64,000 bases of DNA from contig NZ_JAJEJV010000003.1 in assembly GCF_021390675.1 (NCBI RefSeq), forward strand, positions 234,293-298,292. Direction: 5' to 3'. Of this stretch, positions 17,957 through 26,171 are shown piece after piece; positions within the stretch are counted from its first letter, which is position 1; the number at the start of each line of letters is the position of its first letter. The translations under genes and the position numbers were made by a program. The stretch is from Dyella sp. 2HG41-7 (GTDB lineage: Bacteria > Pseudomonadota > Gammaproteobacteria > Xanthomonadales > Rhodanobacteraceae). Under the pieces are notes generated by a model. It searched no databases. It saw only the letters and a list, made by a program, of their open reading frames with translations, and had not been told where the DNA came from.

Positions 17957-18295
17957 CTATTTGTCGACCGATACGTACAAACCCACAGCTAGGATGACCA
18001 TGAACATGGCCATTGATATGTAGAGCTGTCGCTTGGTTGCGCGGGCCAATTTGGCCTCAGATGTTCCTGCCGTCAGTCCCAAACCAGGATCACTACTCGT
18101 CAGTACGCGGTAAGCCGTCATCAGATCCGTCTCGAACGGTTTTGCAGCACGTCGGGACAAGGACCATATCTCGGCATTGCTCTCCTTCAATTTTTTCGCA
18201 AAAGCGAAAAGCAGCGCGTAGTAACACAGGCCACTCAGAAACGTCGACACGATAAAAGCTATTGCGAGATATCCGATGGCATCACTCATATTCAT
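17957..18295 (-). CDS. Small membrane protein of unknown function, 112 aa
   Basis: Two transmembrane segments are clear: an N-terminal IAFIVSTFLSGLCYYALLFA and a C-terminal QLYISMAMFMVILAVGLYV, with a ~45-residue soluble loop (KLKESNAEIWSLSRRAAKPF and following) between them. It starts MNMSDAIGYLA. GC is lower than in neighbouring core genes. No family is recognised. It is bordered on both sides by the same 17-base repeat (17894-17910 and 18323-18339), which makes it look like a discrete module. Confidence 0.65.
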   Translation of the reverse strand: MNMSDAIGYLAIAFIVSTFLSGLCYYALLFAFAKKLKESNAEIWSLSRRAAKPFETDLMTAYRVLTSSDPGLGLTAGTSEAKLARATKRQLYISMAMFMVILAVGLYVSVDK

Positions 18296-18322
18296 TTCCA
18301 GAAAGCCCGCAATTATCTGCTA

Positions 18323-18339
18323 TGGGTCGAAAGCGGACC
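18323..18339. repeat. CGAAAGCGGAC repeat, core copy
   Basis: TGGGTCGAAAGCGGACC, identical to 17894-17910, 50 bp beyond the 3' end of the 64-aa gene and 27 bp upstream of the 112-aa gene. A weak left arm (TCTGCTA) may remain. Confidence 0.7.
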
Positions 18340-18389
18340 TTATTAAGCTCGACAGTCTGCAACTTCTTTCCCAACATCGTCGAGAAGAG

Positions 18390-18584
18390 TCATAAATTCT
18401 CGCAGCGGGACAGCCAACTGTGTTGGTCTACCTTTCTCACAACGTCGACGAAAAGCTCCACCTCGAGCACTCTATCCGAACGCTCATTTCGTACACGGCA
18501 GAGCACTTGCCCGTCGTATGAGATTTCTGCAGCCAAGTACTCGAAGTCCATCGGGCTTACAAAATCCACTGTAAAACCAAACAT
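18390..18584 (-). CDS. Hypothetical protein, 64 aa
   Basis: It starts MFGFTVDFVSPMDFEYLAAE with GGAGT six bases upstream of the ATG at 18584; the longer frame to 18647 would run into the repeat and is rejected. It looks like a compact alpha/beta protein with no membrane segment (AEISYDGQVLCRVRNE, VLEVELFVDVVRKV). It is reminiscent of small proteins found in mobile gene arrays, without a named function. It is bordered by repeats at 18323 and 18595. Confidence 0.65.
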   Translation of the reverse strand: MFGFTVDFVSPMDFEYLAAEISYDGQVLCRVRNERSDRVLEVELFVDVVRKVDQHSWLSRCENL

Positions 18585-18594
18585 GAGAAACTCC

Positions 18595-18633
18595 GTTGCA
18601 TCGACCGGCTGAATCCGCAGTCGAAAGCAGACA
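18595..18633. repeat. Half copy of the nested palindrome at 15461-15567
   Basis: 39 bases, beginning GTTGCATCGACCGGCTGA and ending AGTCGAAAGCAGACA, match 15529-15567 at 38 positions. Only the right half is present, directly upstream of the 64-aa gene. This is what recombination between copies or loss of a left half would leave. Confidence 0.8.
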
Positions 18634-18742
18634 TTACTTGGTTCCATTTTGCGCGTTATCCGAATGCGTCAGTCAAATTGCCTCTTAGTCACTCGACTTC
18701 CAGATAACTTACATTGGTTGTGATGCACCAATTGCACAAACA

Positions 18743-18768
18743 AAAAGGCCGCCCTAAGGCGGCCTTTT
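18743..18768. terminator. Bidirectional intrinsic terminator
   Basis: A perfect 11-bp stem, AAAAGGCCGCC / GGCGGCCTTTT, with loop CTAA. A-tract and T-tract flank it, so it works on both strands. It closes the desaturase gene (minus strand, stop at 18793) and separates it from the accessory patch. Confidence 0.9.
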
Positions 18769-18792
18769 CAATTTGCTAGAAGCTAACGCCAA

Positions 18793-19992
18793 TCAGGCGT
18801 TGCTACTCGCTAGCGAATAACCCTTCAACCGTTGCGCGAAATCCTGCAACGTGCGAATGCCGCTTTGCTCCGCTTCAGCAATCCACTGCTGCAAACCCTT
18901 AAGCGCTTGGTCGGCGCCACGCTGATCCATCAAGTCGGCAAGGCGATTGCGGAATTCACACACGGTGCTGAGCGTGGGACGCTTGGCCAGCACGGCCTGC
19001 ATGCGCTCGCGGCCTTCGCCATCGAGCCAGCGACCGCCGTCGGCAAGCGCGCGACGCAGGCGACGCGGGGTGGATTTGATGCCTTCGCCGGCGTGCTGCG
19101 CTTCGTCGCGCAGGGTCGGCACGATGACGTTGCGGTAGTAATCGGTCATGGCCTGGAAGCGGTGCGTGAGCACGGCTTTCAGGGTTTCGGCGTCGGGCAG
19201 ATGCACGTTAGGGCGCATGTCCAAAGTCGGCGCTACGCGCAGCACTTTGGCGAGACCCACTTTGCGCAGCAGCACGATCGCGGCCCAGCCGATATCGAAT
19301 TCCCACTTGCGCAGCGAGAACTTGGCCGAGCTCGGGAAGGCGTGATGGTTGTTGTGCAGTTCTTCGCCGCCGATCCAGAAACCCCACGGGATAAGGTTGG
19401 TGGCGGTGTCGGAGCTTTCGAAATTGCGATAACCCCACCAGTGGCCGATGCCGTTGACGAAGCCGGCGGCCCAGAACGGAATCCACGCCATCTGCACGGC
19501 CCACACGGCCAGGCCGATCACGCCGAACAGGGTGAAGTTGATGATGAGCATCAGCGCCGGACCCCAATACGGGTGGCCGGTGAAGAGCTTGCGCTCGAAC
19601 CAGTCGTCGGGCGTGCCGCGACCGTATTTTTCCAGGTCTTCTTTTACGAGGCTGGCGTCGCGATAGAGCGACACGCCATCCCAGAACACCTTCTTGATGC
19701 CGTGGATCTGCGGGCTGTGCGGATCTTCCTCGGTTTCCACCTTTGCATGGTGCTTGCGGTGAACGGCCACCCATTCCTTGGTGACCATGCCCGTGGTGAG
19801 CCAGCCCCAGAAACGGAAGAAGTTCGCGATAAGCGGATGCAGGTCGATGCCGCGATGCGTTTGGCAGCGGTGCAGATACAAGGTGACGGTGAAGATGGTG
19901 ATCTGCGTGACCACCAAAAGGTAGACGAGAATCGCCACCCAACCAGCGCCAGTAACGCCACTGGTAAGGAAATTCAGCACAGCGTCGAACAT
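18793..19992 (-). CDS. desA: Acyl-CoA/acyl-lipid fatty-acid desaturase (DesA-type) with extra C-terminal domain
   Basis: 399 aa, membrane-bound di-iron enzyme that would introduce a cis double bond into membrane acyl chains. The three histidine boxes are present: HRCQTH (residues ~41-46), HRKHH (~78-82) and HNNHH (~216-220), with hydrophobic helices between. After the desaturase core (to ~300) a soluble helical tail of ~90 residues follows (MQAVLAKRPTLSTVCEFRNR ... LQDFAQRLKGYSL). That tail resembles the end of ISL3-type transposases and is also known in the Pseudomonas DesA. It is followed by a terminator at 18743-18768. Confidence 0.93.
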   Translation of the reverse strand: MFDAVLNFLTSGVTGAGWVAILVYLLVVTQITIFTVTLYLHRCQTHRGIDLHPLIANFFRFWGWLTTGMVTKEWVAVHRKHHAKVETEEDPHSPQIHGIKKVFWDGVSLYRDASLVKEDLEKYGRGTPDDWFERKLFTGHPYWGPALMLIINFTLFGVIGLAVWAVQMAWIPFWAAGFVNGIGHWWGYRNFESSDTATNLIPWGFWIGGEELHNNHHAFPSSAKFSLRKWEFDIGWAAIVLLRKVGLAKVLRVAPTLDMRPNVHLPDAETLKAVLTHRFQAMTDYYRNVIVPTLRDEAQHAGEGIKSTPRRLRRALADGGRWLDGEGRERMQAVLAKRPTLSTVCEFRNRLADLMDQRGADQALKGLQQWIAEAEQSGIRTLQDFAQRLKGYSLASSNA

Positions 19993-20146
19993 CGTAGGAA
20001 TATCCCGGTACGTAGAAAAAAGAGTCTAGTCGAGGGCGTCCGTACCCACCAGCATGTTAGCCGGCCCCGTTTGGCAATCCGTTAACTCGTAAAGCCGTGA
20101 CGGGAAACGGTTGTCTGGTGGATGGGGTCGCCCTGACAATCATGCA

Positions 20147-20893
20147 ATGAACGCGCCTAAACCGACGTCACCCCCCGTATTGGAATTGGAACAGGTCAGC
20201 CGCCGCCGGGCCGGGCGCCCGGCCGTGAGCGACCTGACCCTGAACCTGCATGCCGGCCAGATCCTTGGGCTGCTTGGGGTGAACGGGGCGGGCAAATCCA
20301 CCACCCTGGCCATGATTGCCGGGGCTTTGCGGCCCGATCGGGGGTTTATCCGGCTGCAAGGAAAGGACTTTATCGAGCGACCTGAACAGGCGCGGCAGGT
20401 CATCGGCTGGCTGCCGGAAGGTGCCCCGCTGTGGCCGGAACTGACCGTGCGCGAACACCTCGATGCCCACGGCCGGCTGCGCGGTCTCACCGGCGCCAAA
20501 CTGAACGAAGCGCGCGATGCGGTGATCAACCGGCTGGAGCTGAACGACTTGGCGCGCCGCCTGGCGGGCGTTTTGTCGCAGGGACAGCGCCAGCGCCTTG
20601 GACTGGCCTGCGCCCTGCTCCATCGGCCGGCCTTGCTGGTGCTGGACGAACCGGCCAATGCGCTCGATCCGGTGCAGGTGGTCGCCTTGCGCGGCTTGCT
20701 GCGCGAGTTGGCCGCCAACGGCACGGCGGTAATTCTGTCAACGCATCAGCTGACCGAAGTGACGGCGGTGTGCGATCGCGTGGCGATTCTGCATCAGGGC
20801 ACGCTGCGCTACGACGCGCCGTTGCCGGCGGATCAGCACGCTGCTTTGGAAAAAATCTTCTTCGACATCGCGATGGCTAGGCAGGCCGCATGA
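20147..20893 (+). CDS. ABC transporter ATP-binding protein (GldA-like)
   Basis: 248 aa. Walker A is LLGVNGAGKSTT, the signature motif LSQGQRQRLGLA, Walker B ALLVLDEPANALDP, and the switch histidine is in VILSTHQLTEV. It belongs to the CcmA/GldA-type class of ABC-2 exporters. The ATG at 20147 was preferred; an upstream in-frame ATG at 20111 has a similarly weak ribosome-binding site. The stop overlaps the permease start (ATGA), giving a four-gene module with the permease, a GldG-like protein and a DUF4340-like protein. Confidence 0.93.
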   Translation: MNAPKPTSPPVLELEQVSRRRAGRPAVSDLTLNLHAGQILGLLGVNGAGKSTTLAMIAGALRPDRGFIRLQGKDFIERPEQARQVIGWLPEGAPLWPELTVREHLDAHGRLRGLTGAKLNEARDAVINRLELNDLARRLAGVLSQGQRQRLGLACALLHRPALLVLDEPANALDPVQVVALRGLLRELAANGTAVILSTHQLTEVTAVCDRVAILHQGTLRYDAPLPADQHAALEKIFFDIAMARQAA

Positions 20894-21675
20894 CACTTTT
20901 CGCTGTGACGCGGCTGGAGTTGCGCCGCTTGTTTGTGCGCCCGCTTGGATGGATCGTCGCTGCGCTGGCGCTCGCGGAATTGGGTTGGCGCTTTGCGTTG
21001 TTGTTGCAGATTTTTCTGCTCAATCAGGTGAAGCTCGCGGCGCTGCCGGATGGACCCGGCTACACCGATCTGGTGGCGGTGCGGATGGATAGCAGCTTTA
21101 TCACTGGCAGCCCGTTGCCGTTCGGCGTGATCGAACTTGCGCTGTTGCTGGTGCCGCTGTTGACAATGACGACGTTAGCCAGCGAACGCAGCAGCGGCAC
21201 GTTGCCGTTGTTGTTCGCCACAGGGCTTTCCGCGACGCGCATTTTGATCGGCAAATATCTGGCGGTGTTGATTTGGCTCGCCCTGTGGTTGCTGCTTGCG
21301 ATGGCGGTGCCGTTGAGTCTTGCGCATGGCGCGACGTTGGATTGGGGCAAGCTTGCTGCAGCAACATCGGGGACGTTTCTTGCGCTTGCTGTGCTTGGCG
21401 CTATTGGCGTCGCGTGCTCGGCGTTCGCATCGCATCCAGCGGTTGCTGCCGTGGCGGCGTTGATGATCAGCCTTGCGCTTTACTGCATCAATCTTGGCGC
21501 GCAGCTCGCGGGCATCAATAGTGGCTTTATCAATTGGCTGGCGATGAGCACGCATCAGGAAAACTTGTTGCGCGGGCTGGTATCGACTGCGGATGTAACG
21601 TGGTTTCTGCTCGCCATAGCGGTCGCGTTGATCTTGGGCACGCAACGTTTGGCGGCCGACAAGGAGCGCAACTGA
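20890..21675 (+). CDS. ABC-2 type permease subunit (GldF-like)
   Basis: 261 aa with six predicted membrane helices, for example LALLLVPLLTMTTLASERSS and YLAVLIWLALWLLLAMAVP. The segment TLASERSSGTLPLLFATGLS, just after the second helix, is the conserved ABC-2 permease element. It overlaps the ATPase gene by 4 bp and the next gene by 1 bp (TGATG), so the products are made together. It would form the membrane channel of an exporter; the cargo is unknown. Confidence 0.9.
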   Translation: MTLFAVTRLELRRLFVRPLGWIVAALALAELGWRFALLLQIFLLNQVKLAALPDGPGYTDLVAVRMDSSFITGSPLPFGVIELALLLVPLLTMTTLASERSSGTLPLLFATGLSATRILIGKYLAVLIWLALWLLLAMAVPLSLAHGATLDWGKLAAATSGTFLALAVLGAIGVACSAFASHPAVAAVAALMISLALYCINLGAQLAGINSGFINWLAMSTHQENLLRGLVSTADVTWFLLAIAVALILGTQRLAADKERN

Positions 21676-23000
21676 TGAATGCGCCGCTTACTCGTCGCCT
21701 CAACGGTTGGTTGGCTGCGTTGCTTGTGCTCCTCGGTGCGGGCGCGATCGGTTTTCTTACCGCGCGTCACGATCATGTCGCCGATTGGACGTTCAACAGT
21801 CGCGTCAGCATGTCGCCGGAAACGCGCGCGGTGCTTACCAAGCTCAACGGCCCGGTGGATATCGTCAGCTACGCGAGCCCGCAGGGCGATCTGCGCCAAA
21901 CTATCGCGGCGTTCTTGCAGCGTTACGAACAGGCGAAGCCCGATCTGCATGTGAGTTTCGTCGACCCGCAACAAGATCCCAACGCGATGCGCAATCTTGG
22001 CATTACGGTGGATGGCGAGTTGATCCTTCATTATCGCGATCGTCAGCAGCGCTTGGATACGTTGAACGAGCGCAGCCTTACCGATGCGCTGGAACGCTTG
22101 GTGCGAGGTAACGATCGTATCGTGGCCTTTGTCACCGGCGACGGCGAACGACGCGCCGATGGTGTCGCTAATGCGGATCTCGGCACATTCGCTTCGCAAC
22201 TTTCGCAGCGCGGTATGCGCGCCGTGCCGTTGAATTTCTCGCAAGTCGCGGCGGTTCCGAATCAAACGGATCTCGTCGTGCTGGCGGGGCCGCAAGCAGC
22301 ACTGTCACCGGGCGCCACGAAAGCGCTGACGGATTATCTCGGCAGCGGCGGCAATCTGTTGTGGCTTGCCGATCCCGGCAATATGGACGCAAGCCTGCAA
22401 CCGATGGCTGACGCACTCAGCATTCGCGTGCTGCCGGGCGAGTTGGTCGATGCGTCATCGTCGGCGCTTGGTTTGAAGGACCCGCGCATGATCGCGCTCG
22501 GCGATTACCCACCCAGCGCGATTACACGCGGCTTTACGCTCGCCACGCTGTTTCCGGAAGTCGCGCCGTTGGCGCAAGTGCGCAAGAGCGAATGGAACGT
22601 GGAACCATTCCTTCGTTCGAGTCCTCAAGCGACGACACAATCGCTAGGCGGCAACGCAGCAGCGCCGTTGAAAGGTCCGCTGGATTTCGGTTTTGCTTTG
22701 AGCCGACTGTCGCCCAGCCCCGCGAAAAGCGAGCAGCGCGTCGTGGTCATCGGCAACGGCGATTTTCTCTCTAACAGTTATCTCGGCAACGGCGGCAATC
22801 GCGCGCTGGGCGACCGTATTTTCGACTGGCTGCTCGGCGACGACGAACTGATCAATATGCCGCCGCGCGGCGCGCCCGATCGCGTGTTGACCGTTTCGCA
22901 GGGCGAGCTGAGTGCGCTCAGCATTATTTTTATTTTGATTATGCCGGTGCTGTTGCTGGTGATCGGCGGCGTTATTGCGTGGCGGAGACGACGCGCATGA
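21675..23000 (+). CDS. GldG-family ABC-associated protein
   Basis: 441 aa. An N-terminal membrane anchor (LAALLVLLGAGAIGFLTA) is followed by a large extracytoplasmic part and a C-terminal helix (LSIIFILIMPVLLLVIGGVIAW) ending in WRRRRA. The middle (KPDLHVSFVDPQQDPNAMRN, DRIVAFVTGDGERR, LVVLAGPQAALSPGATKALT, DYLGSGGNLLWLADPGN) matches the GldG/DUF4350-type fold seen in Gld exporters. Such genes occur widely outside gliding bacteria with unknown cargo. It is coupled to the genes on both sides. Confidence 0.88.
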   Translation: MNAPLTRRLNGWLAALLVLLGAGAIGFLTARHDHVADWTFNSRVSMSPETRAVLTKLNGPVDIVSYASPQGDLRQTIAAFLQRYEQAKPDLHVSFVDPQQDPNAMRNLGITVDGELILHYRDRQQRLDTLNERSLTDALERLVRGNDRIVAFVTGDGERRADGVANADLGTFASQLSQRGMRAVPLNFSQVAAVPNQTDLVVLAGPQAALSPGATKALTDYLGSGGNLLWLADPGNMDASLQPMADALSIRVLPGELVDASSSALGLKDPRMIALGDYPPSAITRGFTLATLFPEVAPLAQVRKSEWNVEPFLRSSPQATTQSLGGNAAAPLKGPLDFGFALSRLSPSPAKSEQRVVVIGNGDFLSNSYLGNGGNRALGDRIFDWLLGDDELINMPPRGAPDRVLTVSQGELSALSIIFILIMPVLLLVIGGVIAWRRRRA

Positions 23001-23491
23001 AACGGGCTGTACGCCGGCAATTGGCGCTGATTGTTGCTGTGATTGTGCTGCTCGCCGCAGCGGCATGGCAGTTGCGCAGCGACGAGAACGCCGCGCCTGG
23101 GACGCTGTTGTCGTTCAAGCCCGAAACGATCACGCGCGTCAGTCTGGCGATGGGCGCCACGCCGACCGAAAAATATGTGAAGCGTGACGAACATTGGTGG
23201 CGTATCGATCAGGGCGATCCGGTGCGCGCGGATGATCGTCGCATCGGCGAGCTGATTCGTATCGCCGCCGCGCCGGTGCAGAGTTGGCAGCCCGCTGCCA
23301 ACTATGACATCGCGAAAATCGGCCTAGCACCGCCGCAAGCGAAGCTGACGCTGGACGACGCCACACTCAGCTTCGGCAGCATGACGGCGATCGGTCACGA
23401 CGTTTACGTGCAAACCGGCGAACGTGTCGGCATTGTGTCGATGCTTTATATGCCGCGTTCGGCGCAAAGCACCTCCGTGCAGGCGCAGTAA
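22997..23491 (+). CDS. DUF4340-like membrane-anchored protein, last gene of the Gld-like ABC module
   Basis: 164 aa. An N-terminal anchor (LALIVAVIVLLAAAAWQL) is followed by a periplasmic domain with HWWRIDQGDPVRADDRRIG and QPAANYDIAKIGLAPPQAKL, the pattern of DUF4340 proteins that often accompany GldG. It is shorter than the usual DUF4340 protein. ATGA overlap with the GldG-like gene shows coupling. Its stop codon TAA (23489-23491) touches the left end of repeat copy B. Confidence 0.78.
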   Translation: MKRAVRRQLALIVAVIVLLAAAAWQLRSDENAAPGTLLSFKPETITRVSLAMGATPTEKYVKRDEHWWRIDQGDPVRADDRRIGELIRIAAAPVQSWQPAANYDIAKIGLAPPQAKLTLDDATLSFGSMTAIGHDVYVQTGERVGIVSMLYMPRSAQSTSVQAQ

Positions 23492-23757
23492 GAGCCTGCT
23501 TTGGGTCTCGGCGTGGCCCGCGCCGGGTTTGTTTGCCTGACGGGCAAGGAGGAACGAAGGCGTGTATGTCGATACACAACTGAGTGAGGACGCAGCCCGG
23601 CGGGCAAACAAACCCGGCCCTTCGGGTTGTCACGGTGCGTCCACCATGCGGCAGCACGCGGCTTGGCTTGCCAGCCAGGCAAGCGCTGCGCCGCGCGCCA
23701 CCACCTGGCGGACGCACCGTGACAACGCGGGCTACGCCGAGACCCAAAGTAGGCTCT
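23491..23757 (+). repeat. Folded dispersed repeat, copy B (267 bp)
   Basis: End arms 23491-23522 and 23726-23757 pair at 30 of 32 positions, the two exceptions being G:T. Inside lie a second stem (23523-23544 with 23596-23617), a small hairpin GTGTAT-GTCG-ATACAC (23562-23577) and a long third stem (23626-23726). Architecture, order and orientation equal copy A at 5484-5755, but stem sequences differ widely while staying self-complementary. It fills the whole gap between the ABC module and mutM. Confidence 0.85.
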
Positions 23758-23759
23758 GA

Positions 23760-24587
23760 ATGCCTGAATTGCCGGAAGTCGAAACCACGCGTCGAGGCAT
23801 TGCGCCTCATCTGATCGGTCATCGCATCACCAGCGTGACGTTGCGTCGCGCGGATTTGCGCTGGCCGATTCCGCGCGAAATCAGCGAGCTGCTACCAGGC
23901 CAACGTATCGACGAAGTGGAACGCCGTGCCAAATATTTGCTGCTGCATACGCACGCGGGAAGCGCGCTTCTGCATTTGGGCATGACCGGTGTGCTGCGCG
24001 TGTTGCCGCCGGATATTACGCCGGGCGCACACGATCACGTCGATATGCATCTGGAACCCTTGCGAGGCGAAAAGCCACGCATCCTGCGTTTTACCGATCC
24101 GCGGCGCTTTGGTTGTTTGTTGTGGCAAGCGCCCGGTACTACGCACGAACTGCTAGCCGACCTGGGCCCGGAACCACTTACCGATGCATTCGACGGCGAT
24201 TTGCTGTGGCGGCGTTCGCGCGGTCGCAAGGCTGCGGTGAAATTGTTTTTGATGGACAACGCGATCGTGGTCGGCGTGGGCAATATCTACGCCAGCGAAG
24301 CATTATTCGCGGCCGGCATTGATCCGCGTCGTCAAGCGGGCTCCGTATCGCGCGCCCGTTATCAACGCCTGGCGGGCGAAGTGAAACGCATCCTGGCGTG
24401 GGCGATCGAACGCGGCGGCACCACGCTGCGCGATTTTCTCAATCCGGATGGCGCGCCCGGCTATTTCTTCCGCGAATTGTTCGTCTATGGACGCGAAGGC
24501 GAGCCGTGCAAAGTGTGCGGCACGGCGATACGCCAACAAGTGATCGGACAGCGCTCCACGTTTTGGTGTCCGCACTGCCAAAAGTGA
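23760..24587 (+). CDS. mutM: Formamidopyrimidine-DNA glycosylase (8-oxoguanine repair)
   Basis: 275 aa. Starts [13 protein letters not shown], giving the catalytic N-terminal Pro2 and Glu3 of the Fpg family; the conserved Lys is in RRAKYLLLH; the helix-two-turn-helix and [15 protein letters not shown] follow; the C-terminal zinc finger is [20 protein letters not shown] plus CPHC. It excises oxidised purines and nicks abasic sites. The ATG lies only 2 bp after repeat copy B, and no classical ribosome-binding site is visible between them. The gene ends 6 bp from a convergent gene. Confidence 0.97.
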   Translation: MPELPEVETTRRGIAPHLIGHRITSVTLRRADLRWPIPREISELLPGQRIDEVERRAKYLLLHTHAGSALLHLGMTGVLRVLPPDITPGAHDHVDMHLEPLRGEKPRILRFTDPRRFGCLLWQAPGTTHELLADLGPEPLTDAFDGDLLWRRSRGRKAAVKLFLMDNAIVVGVGNIYASEALFAAGIDPRRQAGSVSRARYQRLAGEVKRILAWAIERGGTTLRDFLNPDGAPGYFFRELFVYGREGEPCKVCGTAIRQQVIGQRSTFWCPHCQK

Positions 24588-24593
24588 CGATGT

Positions 24594-25370
24594 TTACTCT
24601 TGGCCTGGCCAGTAGAACGACACATACGTGTTATTGAATTGCGGATCGTCCATTCCACCGCCCAATTCAGCGGTCAATCCGCCAAACACACCGTCGACTT
24701 CCAGCGATTGACCGTCGACGAAACGCGCACCAAGCGCCTCCAATTCGATCAACTTCTGGCAAAGCGCTCCCGCACGATCGGTGTCGGTCTCGGGAACGTC
24801 GTGCAAGCTGATATCGGGGCGACCGAATTTGCGCATGCCGCGCGTGTGAATCCACTGGCGACCCGATGCGTCTTCCTCGTCACGCAGAATCAACACGTGA
24901 TTGCGCAACGGCGCGCCGTCCTTGATTAAATAACGTCGACGCCATTCGTCCGCGCTAAACAAGGTGAGAATCTGCGGATCGAGAATCGCCACGCCGCCGA
25001 TATCGAGCAAGCCGGCGAGCACGCCGTAGGTATCGCGCAGATAGCCCGTATCGCCCTGATCCTTGAAGCGCCCATGCAGTACCAGCACTTGCGGTGCGGC
25101 CAAGGCTTGCTCGAAGGCTTCCGGCGCGTCGTTTTTGAACAGGTCGCCCAGCGCTTCTTTGAGCGGATAACCTTCCCAATCGCGCAACACGTGGTGGTGA
25201 TGACTGCTCAGTTGCACTTCTTCCGGCAACCCGTCGCTGCCATAAGGTTCCGAAGGCACGCGCGTGGGTTTGAAATTGCCGAAGACGTAGAACTGCAGAA
25301 TGACTTCTTCGTCACTGGGCTGCCAATGCGGGCGCTGCCAGGCGGGAAAATAGGTGACCGGATTGCTCAT
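24594..25370 (-). CDS. Hypothetical protein, 258 aa
   Basis: It starts MSNPVTYFPAWQRPHWQPSD and has no signal peptide or membrane segment, so it is probably cytosolic. Recognisable features are a His run (SSHHHHVLRDWEGYP), a hydrophobic LLDIGGVAILDPQILTLFS core and RGMRKFGRPDISLHDVPETD. The last segment is faintly like DUF4261 proteins; I do not claim the assignment. It is 30 bp downstream of tdk on the same strand and could be cotranscribed with it. It is convergent with mutM with only 6 bp between stops. Confidence 0.75.
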   Translation of the reverse strand: MSNPVTYFPAWQRPHWQPSDEEVILQFYVFGNFKPTRVPSEPYGSDGLPEEVQLSSHHHHVLRDWEGYPLKEALGDLFKNDAPEAFEQALAAPQVLVLHGRFKDQGDTGYLRDTYGVLAGLLDIGGVAILDPQILTLFSADEWRRRYLIKDGAPLRNHVLILRDEEDASGRQWIHTRGMRKFGRPDISLHDVPETDTDRAGALCQKLIELEALGARFVDGQSLEVDGVFGGLTAELGGGMDDPQFNNTYVSFYWPGQE

Positions 25371-25400
25371 GCGTTTTCCTTGTCTTTATGCCGGTCCCGA

Positions 25401-26033
25401 TCAGGGCTTTTCATCCAGCGGCAAATGAGGTTGCTTCAATTCGATGCGCCCGCGGCCCTGCGTGATTTTCTTGAACTCCGCGCGGCTTACCGAGACATAG
25501 CGTTCGTTGCCACCGATCTCAACCTGGGGGCCTTCGGTAATCGCGCGCCCCTGCTCGTCCACGCGCACGACCATGGTGGCCTTGCTGCCGGTGTGGCAGA
25601 TCGTCTTGATCTCTTCCAGCACGTCGGCCCAGGCCAGAAGGTAACTGCTGCCTTCGAACAATTCCCCGCGAAAATCGGTGCGCAGGCCATAGGCAAGCAC
25701 GGGAATCTTGAGCACGTCGACCACGTCGCCGAGCTGCCACACTTGCGCCTTGCTTAAGAACTGCGCCTCGTCGACGAAGACGCAGTGCAGTTCGCCGTGC
25801 TCGGCGATATTCGCGCGCACCAGCGCCAGCAAATCGGTATCCGCCGCAAAACGCTGCGCCTGCGATTTCAACCCGATACGCGACGCCACCACGCCTTCGC
25901 CGTAGCGATTGTCCAGCGCCGGCGTGAGAATCAAGGTGCGCATGCCGCGCTCGAAGTAGTTGTAAGCGCTTTGCAGCAAGTTGGTGGTCTTGCCGGCGTT
26001 CATCGACGAATAATAGAAGTAGAGCTTGGCCAT
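25401..26033 (-). CDS. tdk: Thymidine kinase
   Basis: 210 aa from the ATG at 26033 ([20 protein letters not shown]), seven codons inside the longest frame. It phosphorylates thymidine in the salvage pathway. Walker A is in MNAGKTT; Walker B region [14 protein letters not shown]; the base-binding lasso is [20 protein letters not shown], followed by [15 protein letters not shown]. Compared with the E. coli enzyme (CFCGRKA ... VSVCRKHY), only one zinc-site cysteine (in ICHTGSKA) remains, so the structural zinc is probably lost. It lies upstream of the 258-aa hypothetical gene. Confidence 0.94.
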   Translation of the reverse strand: MAKLYFYYSSMNAGKTTNLLQSAYNYFERGMRTLILTPALDNRYGEGVVASRIGLKSQAQRFAADTDLLALVRANIAEHGELHCVFVDEAQFLSKAQVWQLGDVVDVLKIPVLAYGLRTDFRGELFEGSSYLLAWADVLEEIKTICHTGSKATMVVRVDEQGRAITEGPQVEIGGNERYVSVSRAEFKKITQGRGRIELKQPHLPLDEKP

Positions 26034-26171
26034 GCGGGTTCCGGGCACGCGCAATAGCGCATGGTACCGCGACTGACATGCTGGCGGGCCACTTACAAGC
26101 CTGCTCGGGAGACGCCGGGTTTGCTAGGATCGCCCGGTACGCCGTAGCCACCCAGCCGACCTGATCGACGC

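Noticed and set aside
15064-18633. Integron attC sites
   Set aside because: Repeats occur at gene ends in one orientation, but no GTTRRRY/RYYYAAC core, no integrase and no attI are seen; kept as cassette-like only.
18832-20085. A 417-codon open frame antisense to the desaturase
   Set aside because: The desaturase has intact histidine boxes; the antisense frame has no ribosome-binding site or family.
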